A stretch of 64,000 nt of DNA from DLAJ01 sp023663615 (GCA_023663615.1 JAMPHA010000001.1:1-64000); one strand, 5' to 3'; shown: positions 8,801 through 17,457, numbered from the stretch's first letter. Notes: generated by a model not told the origin, from the sequence alone. Program-made: numbers and translations.

Positions 8801-10363
8801 CTAGTTGCCGGAAAGCGTAAAGATCGCGTCATGAATCTGCGTGTCCACCTGCGCAAGCCCGGCTTTCAGCTTCTCCGGATCGTCGTATTTTTTCTCGCCC
8901 GGTAAGCGGAACGCGTCCTTGGCAAGGTCGGAGAAAAACGACTGCGCCGGCGTCCAGATCTGATCGACCTCCGTAACGGAAGGCATGAGCACGACATTCC
9001 CCTCCTCCAGACTCTGATAAATCATTTCCGATATGCCGCCCCGCTGCATTGCCACGTCGTTTCTGGCGGGCGCGATCCCCAGCAGTTCACATCTTCTCAT
9101 AACCATATCATAGCTTGTGGCAAATTCGACAAACGCAAGGCAGGCGTTCGGCGCTTTCGTGTACGCGCTGATCCCGTAGCCGTTTACGCCGCCCATGGTA
9201 CGCAGCGGAATGAGTTCCGGGTTCTCCTCGGTTAAGTCCGCGCTCGCGGGAAGCATCGGCACCTGCGTCATGACAAGATTTTCTTCGGCAAGCGCGCGCG
9301 CCTCCTCCTCGCTCATCCCCTGCTCCTGATACGCAAGAATCAGCTCTTTTAAGAACAGCGTATACACGTCAGGCGTCGTCATCGTTGCAAAATAGGTGCC
9401 GTCCGCCAGTTTGCTGTAAGCGTTCACCGTGATCGTATCGTCAATGCAGCCCTCGTTCATCAAAGACGCCTGCTGCAGCAGGACGGATGCGCCCATCCAC
9501 GAATCCCCCGCCGAGAAACCGACATCGGACGGATCGGTGTTATTGTTTCCAAATACATAGCCTCCATAGGAAAAAAGAAAGCTTGACGAGAAATAAACGT
9601 CATACAGAGAACGCATGTATCCGAACTGCCCCTCATTCTCCGCCATCCGCTGCTCGGAGAAGCGGTACATATCATTCCAGTTCTCGATCATGTCCGGAAT
9701 CCCGTCCGCGTCGTCGTCCCACGCTGTCTCCCAATCATCCGGCAGCAGATCTTTCCGATAATACAGCATGGACGTCTGCACGTTGACCGGCACCGCCATA
9801 TAGTAGGTCACGCCGTCGATTTCCCTGCGGTACGCTTCCCATGCGCGTTCGGGAATCTGCGCATAGCACTCCAGCTCCTGCACCGGAATCGGATAAATAT
9901 GCTTTCCGTCCACATATTTCATCAGCACATCGTTTGCCTGATACAACACATCCGGTCCGTATCCGTAAGGTCCGTCGTCCGCCAGATTGCTGTACTGGTC
10001 CATGTTGGCGTCCACCGCCACGATGCCGTATTCGGCATATGCCTCGTTAAACGCGTCGATCAGCTCCTGAAAATAGCCCTGCTCGATCGCCGTATCATTT
10101 TCCAGCACACGGATCGTCACATTCTGCTCCAGCTCGCCCGTATAAATATTGCTTAAATCCGGTACGGCTTCCCCGCTGCGGTCCGCGCTCTGCGTCCCGC
10201 TGCCCTCATTCGACGTCCCTGTGCCGCCGCTGCCGTTTCCGCCGCTGTTTCCGCCGGCATTCCCGCCGTCGCTGCCCCCGCAGCCGGACAGCAATCCGAT
10301 CCCCATGCACAGCAGTCCGATGCTCAAGTATTTTGCAAGCAGTCTGTATCCTTTTCGTCTCAT
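8801..10363 (-). CDS. malE: Extracellular solute-binding lipoprotein (maltodextrin-type)
   Basis: Protein of 520 residues with a signal peptide and lipobox LLSGC (Cys28). A Gly/Ser/Asn-rich linker of about 35 residues follows, then a family 1 solute-binding fold with DVLYQANDVLMKYVDGKHIYPI and late PLRTMGGVNGYGISAYTKAP. At 520 residues it is longer than the usual 400-430. The binding site contains many Trp and Tyr, as expected for oligosaccharides. It lies seven bases after the GH13 gene and directly ahead of malF. It captures the sugar outside and hands it to MalFG. Confidence 0.85.
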   Translation of the reverse strand: MRRKGYRLLAKYLSIGLLCMGIGLLSGCGGSDGGNAGGNSGGNGSGGTGTSNEGSGTQSADRSGEAVPDLSNIYTGELEQNVTIRVLENDTAIEQGYFQELIDAFNEAYAEYGIVAVDANMDQYSNLADDGPYGYGPDVLYQANDVLMKYVDGKHIYPIPVQELECYAQIPERAWEAYRREIDGVTYYMAVPVNVQTSMLYYRKDLLPDDWETAWDDDADGIPDMIENWNDMYRFSEQRMAENEGQFGYMRSLYDVYFSSSFLFSYGGYVFGNNNTDPSDVGFSAGDSWMGASVLLQQASLMNEGCIDDTITVNAYSKLADGTYFATMTTPDVYTLFLKELILAYQEQGMSEEEARALAEENLVMTQVPMLPASADLTEENPELIPLRTMGGVNGYGISAYTKAPNACLAFVEFATSYDMVMRRCELLGIAPARNDVAMQRGGISEMIYQSLEEGNVVLMPSVTEVDQIWTPAQSFFSDLAKDAFRLPGEKKYDDPEKLKAGLAQVDTQIHDAIFTLSGN

Positions 10364-10369
10364 ACCGAT

Positions 10370-12205
10370 TCACACACCTTTCCTGTTTTTTGCTTCCTCT
10401 CGGTCATCTTTTTTTATGATGACATATCCGTCGGTTTCCAGTACGCCGTCCCGGTAACGGTTCTGCGTAAAGATCACGCCGTCCGCCCTGACGGGAAGCG
10501 CCGCGCCCGTCTGATTCGTCCACAATGTCCACTCCTCCGCGGCAAGCGCCGCTCCAGCCGTGACTCCTGCTGTCTCTGTACGCTCTGCCGCGTGTCCCGC
10601 TCCGGCGCTCTCCGCGCCCCCGCTCCCGCGATATGGGGCTTCCGCGAGAAACCGCCGCAGGCAGAACAGCCCGTTCTCGGAAGTGATTCTGATCTCTCCG
10701 CCCTGAATAACCGGCTGTCTGCGCAGCGACAGCAGCTCCTTTAACTGCGCCCGTACATCCCTGTCCCAATGATTTTCGTCCCAGTCAAAACATCTGCGGT
10801 TATCGGGATCATAGCCGCCCTCGGTCGGAATTTCCGTTCCGTAGTAAACGCAGGGCGCCCCCTCAAACATGCAGGTGACCGCCAGCGCGGATAAAAGCCG
10901 GTTCTTGTTTTTTCCGACACTCGTATAAAAACGGTCCGTGTCATGGGTATCCAGCAGGTTCAGCATCATCCGGTTGACCGTGCCGGTGTTGCGCATGAGC
11001 AGTCCGTTCAGCCTCCACGCGAACTGCTGCGCATCAAACGCGTCAAACGCATAATAATCCAGACACGCCTTGGTAAACGCGTAATTCATGATGCTGTCAT
11101 ACTGGTCCCCCCGCAAAAACGAATTGGCGTCATGCCAGTTTTCTCCGATAATCACGCAGTCCTCTTTTGCTTCTTTCACCCGCTTGCGGAACAGCCGCCA
11201 GAAATCATGGGAAACCTCGTCGGAGACGTCCAGCCGCCATCCGTCTATCTCATATTCTTTGATCCAATACACCGCAATATCCGTTAAAAATTTCTGTACC
11301 TCCAGATTTGATGTATTGAGTTTCGGCATATAATTGCAAAAAGAAAACACTTCATAATTGACCGTATCCTGATCCGGTTTGTCTCCCCGTATGAGGAACC
11401 AGTCATGATAAGCGGACGCTCTTCCTTTTTTCAGAACGTCCTGGAACTGCCTCATGCGGTCGCTGCAATGGTTGAACACCGCATCCAGAACGATCCGCAT
11501 GCCCCGCCTGTGCGCCTGCTCCACAAGCTCCTTCAAGTCCTCATTTTTTCCAAACTGTTCGTCGATCGTATAATAATCGGAAATATCATATTTATGATTG
11601 GATATGGACTGAAACACCGGCGTCAGATACAGGGTATTTACCCCCAATTCTTTGATGTAATCCAGTTTTTGGGTGACGCCCGGAATGTCGCCCCCGGCAA
11701 AGCTCTTCGGCAGCGGCTTCCCGCCCCACGGCAGATTGATATAGCGCTCGTCCTTCTCTTTGATGCCGCGGTAAAAGCGATCCACAAAAATCTGATAAAA
11801 AACCGCCTGCCGCATCCATGGCACTTCCCGGTGCAGATCGGCTTCATTGAGATAGGGCAGCTGGAAAAAATTGAAATATCCGAAGGAAAAATCATACTCT
11901 TTTGTCAGACCGTCCTCGGAAAAATACCATGCGTCCTCCCCCTGCCAGATTCGGAACACGTACGCCGTTCTGACATCGGATAATTCGATTTCGCTCTCAT
12001 AATAGGCAAACAGCCTGTCCTCGTACTTTCTTTCCATGGGAAAACAGTCCTGCTGCTCCTGAAAACGGTATTTACATTCCAATAAAATCTCTACCCGGTC
12101 CACTTCATCCCGTCTGTCCATGCGCAGCCGCAATACAAGCCTGCTTCCGCTCTGCGCATAGCAATACGCGGAATCCGGCATATGATAGATTGCCTGTTCG
12201 TTCAT
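10370..12205 (-). CDS. GH13 alpha-glucosidase/neopullulanase (cyclomaltodextrinase-like)
   Basis: Cytoplasmic protein of 611 residues without a signal peptide. Residues 1-120 look like the N-terminal CBM34-type domain of the neopullulanase/cyclomaltodextrinase subfamily. The GH13 core has region I DAVFNH (241-246), region V MPKLNT, region II GWRLDVSDE with nucleophile Asp326, region III GENWH with acid/base Glu355, and region IV LLDTHDTDR with Asp422. All catalytic residues are present. A Gly/Ala-rich insertion in the C-terminal domain (about residues 535-560) is unusual. It is first in the operon and would hydrolyse imported maltodextrins. AGGGAG precedes the ATG by 9 bases. Confidence 0.9.
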   Translation of the reverse strand: MNEQAIYHMPDSAYCYAQSGSRLVLRLRMDRRDEVDRVEILLECKYRFQEQQDCFPMERKYEDRLFAYYESEIELSDVRTAYVFRIWQGEDAWYFSEDGLTKEYDFSFGYFNFFQLPYLNEADLHREVPWMRQAVFYQIFVDRFYRGIKEKDERYINLPWGGKPLPKSFAGGDIPGVTQKLDYIKELGVNTLYLTPVFQSISNHKYDISDYYTIDEQFGKNEDLKELVEQAHRRGMRIVLDAVFNHCSDRMRQFQDVLKKGRASAYHDWFLIRGDKPDQDTVNYEVFSFCNYMPKLNTSNLEVQKFLTDIAVYWIKEYEIDGWRLDVSDEVSHDFWRLFRKRVKEAKEDCVIIGENWHDANSFLRGDQYDSIMNYAFTKACLDYYAFDAFDAQQFAWRLNGLLMRNTGTVNRMMLNLLDTHDTDRFYTSVGKNKNRLLSALAVTCMFEGAPCVYYGTEIPTEGGYDPDNRRCFDWDENHWDRDVRAQLKELLSLRRQPVIQGGEIRITSENGLFCLRRFLAEAPYRGSGGAESAGAGHAAERTETAGVTAGAALAAEEWTLWTNQTGAALPVRADGVIFTQNRYRDGVLETDGYVIIKKDDREEAKNRKGV

Positions 12206-12287
12206 CTTTGTTTACTCCCTGTTTCATCTCATTGCGGCACTTTCGTTCCGCTTCCTTTTCCGTCTCTGTCTTTTTTCCCCGCCGCAA

Positions 12288-12316
12288 TTGACAAAAATTC
12301 TCCCGCAGTCCATAAT
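12288..12316 (+). promoter_or_regulatory. Promoter of the LacI regulator, likely leaderless
   Basis: A perfect TTGACA (12288-12293), a 17-base spacer and CATAAT (12311-12316) point to a start of transcription near 12323. That is the A of the lacI ATG. No ribosome site precedes that ATG, which fits a leaderless message. Confidence 0.6.
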
Positions 12317-12322
12317 GAAACT

Positions 12323-13111
12323 ATGCATACAAAATATACCATTCGAGACATTGCAAAAATGGCAGGCGTGTCGGCGGCGACCGTATCCTATGTGATCAAT
12401 AACCGTGAGGATCAGCGCATCAGCGCGGAAACGAAGAAAAAGGTCCTCCAGATCGTGAATCTGCTCGGATACAGTCCGAACTCCTCAGCGAAATCGCTCG
12501 CGACCAGCAAGACTTCCCATGTCGCGCTGTACCTTTCCCGCGAGGAGTCTCTCTATAAACGCTGTGAGCAGCTCTCCGTGATCGAAGCGCTCTCTCTCGT
12601 GTTAAAAGAGCACGGCTATCATCTTTTGGTCTTAGACCGCGAGGACCGCGATAAGATCGACTATGCCGACGCCATTATCTGCTATGACGATACCGCTTCC
12701 TTTTTTAGCGAGATCGGCGATAAAAACTTCATTCCCCTGATCGGATTAGATCTTCTGACCGATACGCCCTTACAGATCTTCTTTCAGGTCTGTACGGATT
12801 ATCAGGCGTTAAAAGATGCCGCTGACGCGCATTTCGGCACGGATCGTTACGCCTATTTCTGTCTGGAACCCAATAACCATGCGGTTCGCGAGCTCATTCT
12901 CAGGACATTTGCGCAGGTTCATTTTGTTGAATCTGGACCGGTTGTTCCGGATGGAAATCTCTGTTACAGTCAGACCAGTCTGTGCCCCCTTTTAGGAAGC
13001 ACAGCCCTTTACCTGCCCCTCGACCTGCATCGCAAGATGGAGCGGCTTTACGCCTGCATGGAACTTGCCCTAAACCGCGTACCCGACTGCGACCATGTCG
13101 TGTTTGTGTAG
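12323..13111 (+). CDS. Short LacI-family transcriptional regulator
   Basis: Protein of 262 residues. The N-terminal helix-turn-helix is intact (YTIRDIAKMAGVSAATVSYVIN, residues about 4-26) with the hinge segment LGYSPNSSAKSLAT. The ligand-binding part is about 70 residues shorter than the usual 330-340 and its sequence is divergent; some strands of the sugar-binding core appear missing. It is divergent from the GH13-malEFG operon and 1.4 kb from two palindromic LacI-type operators, so it probably controls this locus. An in-frame extension to 12182 exists but is not protein-like. It may bind DNA with altered or no sugar response. Confidence 0.8.
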   Translation: MHTKYTIRDIAKMAGVSAATVSYVINNREDQRISAETKKKVLQIVNLLGYSPNSSAKSLATSKTSHVALYLSREESLYKRCEQLSVIEALSLVLKEHGYHLLVLDREDRDKIDYADAIICYDDTASFFSEIGDKNFIPLIGLDLLTDTPLQIFFQVCTDYQALKDAADAHFGTDRYAYFCLEPNNHAVRELILRTFAQVHFVESGPVVPDGNLCYSQTSLCPLLGSTALYLPLDLHRKMERLYACMELALNRVPDCDHVVFV

Positions 13112-13130
13112 GAACTTTCCCGACCCTAAG

Positions 13131-13160
13131 AGACTTTCGCGTAAGCGGAAGTCTTTTTAA
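13131..13160. terminator. Bidirectional terminator hairpin after lacI
   Basis: AGACTTTCGC and GCGGAAGTCT form a 10-position stem with one mismatch and a GTAA loop, followed by TTTTT on the plus strand. It sits between the convergent lacI and lipoprotein genes. It belongs to the same dispersed hairpin family as 6461-6590, with the trailing TTATAGGAATTCC. Confidence 0.65.
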
Positions 13161-13197
13161 CTTATAGGAATTCCACAGCCCGGAAGAATCGTGAATG

Positions 13198-14406
13198 CTA
13201 TTGTTCCAGTGCAACCGTCAGTTCGCCGCTTGCAGGATCATAGGTCAACGTATAGGTTCCCGTCTGCTTTACGATGATATTGGCGTTCTCCGTCCCGTCT
13301 ACAAGCGCGAGCGACGCTTCATCCGTGATGTTCGTATAGCGCACATACTCATTTCCCACGCCGGAATTTTCACCCACGGTCACCAGCGTTGTAAGCAGGA
13401 ATTCATCGCCTTCCTCCAGGTCGATCGTCAGCGTGTGGATGCCGTTTTCCTCTTTGAACCCGTACATCTCATCATAGCGGTCCTCCCAGTTCGTAATGAC
13501 CGCGCCTTTGATATAATACGTCGTTACCGCTTCCTGCTCGCCGCCCGCCATTTCTCCGTTGTACGTCCACTCAATCCGGTCATACGGATTGGAATTATAA
13601 ATCTCTCTTGTCTCCTCCGAATAGGTGCTCGCGCCCGTGTCATACACATCCGCCCCCGGATAGGTATGCAACATCAGCGTATAGTTTCCCGATACCGCGC
13701 ATTTGATGTTTGCTTTCAGCGTGCTGTCGGAAAGACCGCCCGATACGGTAAAATATTCCGTGCCGTCCGCCTCGGTCGTCGTCATGTAACCGCCGCCCCT
13801 CTGGTTCGCCCAGGAGGAATCAATCGCAAACTGGAACTCGTCGCCTGCGCACAGGTCAAGCGTGATCGTATACAAGTTCTCATCCGCGCTCTTCGTCAGA
13901 TAATGCTCTTCATTGATGACCTTGCCCCAGCTCGACGCGGAAAGCAGCGGACTTGTGCCGCTCCCCACAATGGCAAATGTTCTGGTATCCTCCACATATT
14001 CCATAAATCCGGCATACACACCGACATCCGCCGTGATCGGCGCGGAAAAATCAAAGGTATGCGTATGGGAAGGCGTTCCAAACCATCCCATAAAGATCAG
14101 ACCGTCCTTCTTCGGCGTATACTCTTCCGCGAGCGCTCCGTCCGCTACCTCCTGTGTCGATAACACGGTCGTGCCATCGTTATCGTAAAACGTTACCGTA
14201 TAGACGGCGGGTTCTGCGTCGGCAGCCGCATCTGTGCCCTCCGTCTCATTCGGCACGTCTCCCTGTGTCTCATCCTGCACGCCGCTCTGATCCTGCGTTC
14301 CATTCTGTGCATCATCTGCATTTCCCGCGCCTTTCCCGCATCCTGCCAAAATAAACAGACACAGTAACAGCGCAAACACGTTCCACTTTCCGTTTCGTTT
14401 TTTCAT
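13198..14406 (-). CDS. Starch/glycan-binding lipoprotein with InlB-type repeat
   Basis: Protein of 402 residues with a signal peptide and lipobox LAGC (Cys23). An acidic, low-complexity linker (24-67) follows, then an InlB B-repeat-like module around residues 68-125 (YTVTFYDNDGTTVLST ... FMGWF). Two related beta-sandwich modules follow, about 135-260 and 285-402, each with the pattern W..NE..Y, DLCAGDEFQF or DLEEGDEFLL, and GTYTLTYD. This resembles SusE/SusF or CBM26-like starch-binding modules, but I cannot assign a family firmly. No catalytic motif is visible. GGAGG precedes the ATG. It probably captures starch at the cell surface for the neighbouring transporter. Confidence 0.7.
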   Translation of the reverse strand: MKKRNGKWNVFALLLCLFILAGCGKGAGNADDAQNGTQDQSGVQDETQGDVPNETEGTDAAADAEPAVYTVTFYDNDGTTVLSTQEVADGALAEEYTPKKDGLIFMGWFGTPSHTHTFDFSAPITADVGVYAGFMEYVEDTRTFAIVGSGTSPLLSASSWGKVINEEHYLTKSADENLYTITLDLCAGDEFQFAIDSSWANQRGGGYMTTTEADGTEYFTVSGGLSDSTLKANIKCAVSGNYTLMLHTYPGADVYDTGASTYSEETREIYNSNPYDRIEWTYNGEMAGGEQEAVTTYYIKGAVITNWEDRYDEMYGFKEENGIHTLTIDLEEGDEFLLTTLVTVGENSGVGNEYVRYTNITDEASLALVDGTENANIIVKQTGTYTLTYDPASGELTVALEQ

Positions 14407-14547
14407 TGTCGTCCTCCATTCCTTTTCCTGCTCTTGACACTTCCGTTTTTTGAGTAATTTTTTGAATCTTCCGGTGCTTCTTTTTGCACTCCTTTTGCAC
14501 TTTTTCCGCGGCTCTTTTCGTACCCTTTCTTTCGCCCGCCGCCGCTG

Positions 14548-14565
14548 TGCTTAACCAGTTAAGCA
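14548..14565. promoter_or_regulatory. LacI-type operator O2
   Basis: TGCTTAACCAGTTAAGCA is an 8-bp inverted repeat around CA, a LacI-family operator design. It lies 48 bp centre to centre from an identical core at 14596-14613, in the leader of the lipoprotein gene. Confidence 0.6.
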
Positions 14566-14593
14566 ACGAGGTAAAAAAATATAGTTCCGCGTA

Positions 14594-14615
14594 TTTGCTT
14601 AACCAGTTAAGCAAA
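14594..14615. promoter_or_regulatory. LacI-type operator O1
   Basis: The same 18-bp core as 14548-14565, extended to 22 bp by matching TT/AA ends. It abuts the -10 element of the lipoprotein promoter on its downstream side, a position where a bound repressor would block initiation. Confidence 0.65.
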
Positions 14616-14643
14616 TGATAGCACACTTCTGCGCACACTTCAA
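14615..14643 (-). promoter_or_regulatory. Promoter of the starch-binding lipoprotein
   Basis: On the minus strand TTGAAG (14638-14643), a 17-base spacer and TATCAT (14615-14620). Operator O1 overlaps its downstream edge. Apart from these sites, 14407-15003 holds a 126-bp repeat, a hairpin and the groEL terminator, but no gene. Confidence 0.6.
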
Positions 14644-14722
14644 TTTCTATAATCACCAAAAAGATTTTTCATATTTTGTCTATATTGGACAAAGCGGACG
14701 GAAAATGCGATGCTTATCGTGC

Positions 14723-14848
14723 AAGCAGACGGGAAATGCTTCGCATTCCCCGCTCGCGTTGCTCGCCGCAAAGCATTTCCTGCGCCGTTGCTCGTGCCAG
14801 CACGGCAACGCCCCCGGAAACACTTTGCTTTTCTGCTTATCGCGCAAA
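14723..14848 (+). repeat. 126-bp structured repeat, copy A
   Basis: This copy differs from the copy at 17331-17456 at only four positions by eye. Inside are two inverted repeats: GAAATGCTT pairing with AAGCATTTC, and CGTTGC..CGTGC pairing with GCACGGCAACG. The bases just before it (about 14708-14722) match the end of the element, so a second, truncated unit abuts it. Confidence 0.8.
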
Positions 14849-14881
14849 CAATAGAATTTACGCTTCGCGAAAATTCTATTG
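14849..14881. other. Hairpin between repeat A and the groEL terminator
   Basis: CAATAGAATTT and AAATTCTATTG form a perfect 11-bp stem. The loop itself contains CGCTTCGCG, a second small stem. Confidence 0.5.
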
Positions 14882-14886
14882 TCATG

Positions 14887-14933
14887 AAAAAAGGAAGCGG
14901 CATCGCCTGTCGCCCAGGTGCCATACCGCTTCC
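14887..14933 (-). terminator. Rho-independent terminator of groESL
   Basis: GGAAGCGG at 14893-14900 pairs with CCGCTTCC at 14926-14933, with further pairing inside the loop. Six T residues follow on the minus strand. It lies 70 bases after the groEL stop. Confidence 0.8.
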
Positions 14934-15003
14934 TCTTGAACCCATTTTCTAACGCGAACCGCCATGATTTTGCTTTGCGGAAGTTCATGTCAGGCGCTTT
15001 TTC

Positions 15004-16629
15004 TTACATCATGCCGCCCATGCCGCCTGCACCTGCGGGCATTGCCGGCGTATCCTCTTTGATATTCGCCACAACGGACTCGGTCGTAAGGAGTGTGCTT
15101 GCAACGGAGCATGCATTCTGCAATGCGCTTCTCGTTACCTTTGCCGGATCGAGAATGCCGTCCGCAACCATGTCCACGTATTCCTCTTTTAACACATCAA
15201 AGCCGACGCCAACCTCGGACTCGCTGACCTTATTGATGATGACGCTGCCCTCAAGACCTGCGTTTGCCGCGATGTGATACATCGGTGCTTCCAACGCCTT
15301 CAAGATGATCTCAGCGCCCGTCTTCTCGTCACCGGAAAGCTCCTTCGCCATCTTCGCAACATCCTTCGCCGCATGGATATAAGCGGAACCGCCGCCGCAG
15401 ATGATGCCTTCCTCTACCGCTGCTCTCGTCGCTGCAAGCGCATCCTCCATGCGGAGTTTTGCTTCTTTCATTTCCGTCTCGGTTGCCGCGCCGACGCGGA
15501 TAACTGCTACGCCGCCTGCCATCTTCGCAAGTCTCTCCTGTAACTTCTCTCTGTCGAAATCAGAAGTCGTCTCGTCGATCTGGTTCTTGATCTGCGCAAT
15601 ACGGGACTGGATCGCCGCCTTGTCGCCTTCGCCGTCCACGATAATGGTATTTTCTTTCTGTACCTTGACGGACTTTGCATGACCGAGCTGATCCATCGTC
15701 GTATCTTTTAACTCCAGACCTAAATCGGAGCTGATGACCGTACCGCCTGTCAGGATGGCAATATCCTCAAGCATTGCCTTTCTTCTGTCGCCGTAACCCG
15801 GCGCCTTAACCGCTACGACATTGAACGTGCCGCGCAGCTTGTTGACGATCAGGGTCGTCAGCGCTTCGCCCTCAACGTCCTCCGCAATGATTAAAAGCTT
15901 TGCGCCGGACTGTACGATCTGCTCTAAGAGCGGAAGGATCTCCTGAATGTTGGAAATCTTCTTGTCGGTAATCAGAATATACGGATTGTCAAGAACCGCT
16001 TCCATTTTATCCATATCGGTCGCCATATAAGCGGAAATATAACCGCGGTCGAACTGCATGCCTTCTACAAGGTCGAGTTCGGTCTTCATTGTCTTGCTCT
16101 CCTCGATCGTGATCACGCCGTCGTTGGATACCTTCTCCATCGCGTCTGCGACCATATTGCCGACATTCTCATCGCCTGCGGAGATCGCTGCCACGCGTGC
16201 GATATGATCCTTGCCGTTGACTTTCGAGCTCATTCTTGCGATCGCCTCTACTGCGCAGTCCGTCGCTTTCTTCATTCCTTTTCTTAAAATGATCGGGTTT
16301 GCGCCCGCCGCCAAATTCTTAATTCCGGCATTCACCATCGCCTGCGCAAGTACGGTTGCCGTTGTCGTGCCGTCACCTGCAACATCGTTTGTCTTTGTCG
16401 CTACTTCTTTGACAAGCTGCGCGCCCATATTCTCAAACGCGTCCTCCAACTCGATCTCCTTTGCGATCGTCACACCGTCGTTTGTAATAAGCGGCGCGCC
16501 GTAAGACTTGTCAAGTACAACGTTTCTTCCTTTCGGTCCTAATGTCACTCTCACGGTATCCGCAAGCTGATTGACACCGTTCTCTAATGCTTTACGCGCC
16601 TCTGCGCCATATTTGATCTCTTTTGCCAT
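15004..16629 (-). CDS. groEL: Chaperonin GroEL (60 kDa)
   Basis: Protein of 541 residues, the standard length, beginning MAKEIKYGAEARKALENGV. The ATP site has the GDGTTTATVLAQ motif, and the protein ends in the flexible GGMGGMM tail. It forms the 14-subunit folding chamber with GroES. AGGAGGAGA precedes the ATG. It lies 192 bases after groES, an unusually wide gap. Confidence 0.98.
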   Translation of the reverse strand: MAKEIKYGAEARKALENGVNQLADTVRVTLGPKGRNVVLDKSYGAPLITNDGVTIAKEIELEDAFENMGAQLVKEVATKTNDVAGDGTTTATVLAQAMVNAGIKNLAAGANPIILRKGMKKATDCAVEAIARMSSKVNGKDHIARVAAISAGDENVGNMVADAMEKVSNDGVITIEESKTMKTELDLVEGMQFDRGYISAYMATDMDKMEAVLDNPYILITDKKISNIQEILPLLEQIVQSGAKLLIIAEDVEGEALTTLIVNKLRGTFNVVAVKAPGYGDRRKAMLEDIAILTGGTVISSDLGLELKDTTMDQLGHAKSVKVQKENTIIVDGEGDKAAIQSRIAQIKNQIDETTSDFDREKLQERLAKMAGGVAVIRVGAATETEMKEAKLRMEDALAATRAAVEEGIICGGGSAYIHAAKDVAKMAKELSGDEKTGAEIILKALEAPMYHIAANAGLEGSVIINKVSESEVGVGFDVLKEEYVDMVADGILDPAKVTRSALQNACSVASTLLTTESVVANIKEDTPAMPAGAGGMGGMM

Positions 16630-16821
16630 GATTGTTCTCTCCTCCTGATTATTACGATTTCATTGTTGCCGCCATTCCGGGAAGACTGCTCTGCCCGCCT
16701 CTCACCGCCGCCGTCCGCAAATGTTCCGTTCACGAATGCTCTATCCGCGAATGTTCCGTCTCGTGAAACCGCTTCCGGCTGCAATGCTGCGCCGCTCCAT
16801 GCCGCCCGATCACAGCACACC
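16630..16821 (-). repeat. groES-groEL intergenic region with short internal repeats
   Basis: Most groES-groEL gaps are a few dozen bases; here it is 192. On the minus strand GGAACATTCGCGGA, GAGCATTCGTGAAC and GGAACATTTGCGGA follow each other with a period of about 15-16 bases. A 78-codon frame crosses the gap but overlaps groEL and has no convincing ribosome site, so I treat the region as non-coding. Confidence 0.45.
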
Positions 16822-17106
16822 CTACTCGATCACTGCAAGAATATCGCTCTGCTTTACAATGATATACTCGTCTTCCTCGATCTTGACCTCTGTTCCTGAA
16901 TACTTGGAATAGATGACCTGATCGCCGACCTTGACTTCCATCTTCACTTCTTTTCCGTCGATCATGCCGCCCGGTCCGACTGCAAGAACCTCCGCCTGCT
17001 GCGGCTTCTCCTTATTCTGTCCCGGCAGCACAATACCGGATTTTGTTGTCTCTTCTGCAACCAACTGTTTCAGTACGACTCTGTCGCCCAACGGTACCAA
17101 TTTCAT
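16822..17106 (-). CDS. groES: Co-chaperonin GroES (10 kDa)
   Basis: Protein of 94 residues with the GroES fold signature MKLVPLGDRVVLKQL, the mobile loop around EETTKSGIVLPGQNKEKPQ, and the closing YIIVKQSDILAVIE. AAGGAGG precedes the ATG by 7 bases. It is transcribed with groEL from a CIRCE-controlled promoter. Confidence 0.97.
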   Translation of the reverse strand: MKLVPLGDRVVLKQLVAEETTKSGIVLPGQNKEKPQQAEVLAVGPGGMIDGKEVKMEVKVGDQVIYSKYSGTEVKIEEDEYIIVKQSDILAVIE

Positions 17107-17141
17107 GATAAAGCCTCCTTATGTCGATTGATTTTTGTTTG

Positions 17142-17168
17142 TTAGCACTCTTTTCGTTCGAGTGCTAA
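17142..17168. promoter_or_regulatory. CIRCE operator of groESL
   Basis: TTAGCACTC, nine bases, GAGTGCTAA: a perfect match to the HrcA-binding CIRCE element. It lies between the promoter and the groES start. Confidence 0.95.
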
Positions 17169-17180
17169 TTGCTAATGCAT

Positions 17181-17209
17181 ATATTATGTTTTTTACATGG
17201 TCTTTGCAA
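17181..17209 (-). promoter_or_regulatory. groESL promoter
   Basis: On the minus strand TTGCAA (17204-17209), 17 bases, TAATAT (17181-17186), directly upstream of CIRCE. The rest of 17210-17565 has an AT-rich stretch, a structured repeat and a terminator, but no gene. Confidence 0.65.
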
Positions 17210-17330
17210 CCGTTAAAAAATCAAATAGCACACTGTATTCTCTTATTTTCTCTTTATTTCTTTTATTTTCTTCTGTTTTCTCATTTTTACCATAAAAAGT
17301 ATATTTCATACTTTCTTTAGAAATATATGA

Positions 17331-17456
17331 AAGCAGACGTGAAATGCTTCGCATTCCACGCTCGCGTTGCTCGCCGCAAAGCATTTCCTGCGCCGTTGCT
17401 CGTGCCAGCACGGCAACGCCCCCGGAAACACTTCGCTTCTCTGCTTATCGCGCAAA
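17331..17456 (+). repeat. 126-bp structured repeat, copy B
   Basis: Second copy of the element at 14723-14848, in the same orientation, about 97% identical by eye. The two copies flank the groESL operon as direct repeats 2.6 kb apart. Confidence 0.8.
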
Positions 17457-17457
17457 A

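Noticed and set aside
12182..12322. N-terminal extension of LacI
   Set aside because: The extension is not LacI-like and precedes the helix-turn-helix; the promoter lies within it.
13195..14163. 322-residue plus-strand frame
   Set aside because: Antisense of the starch-binding lipoprotein; composition typical of a shadow.
16584..16820. 78-residue gene between groES and groEL
   Set aside because: Overlaps groEL, no ribosome site, and its sequence reflects the short DNA repeats.
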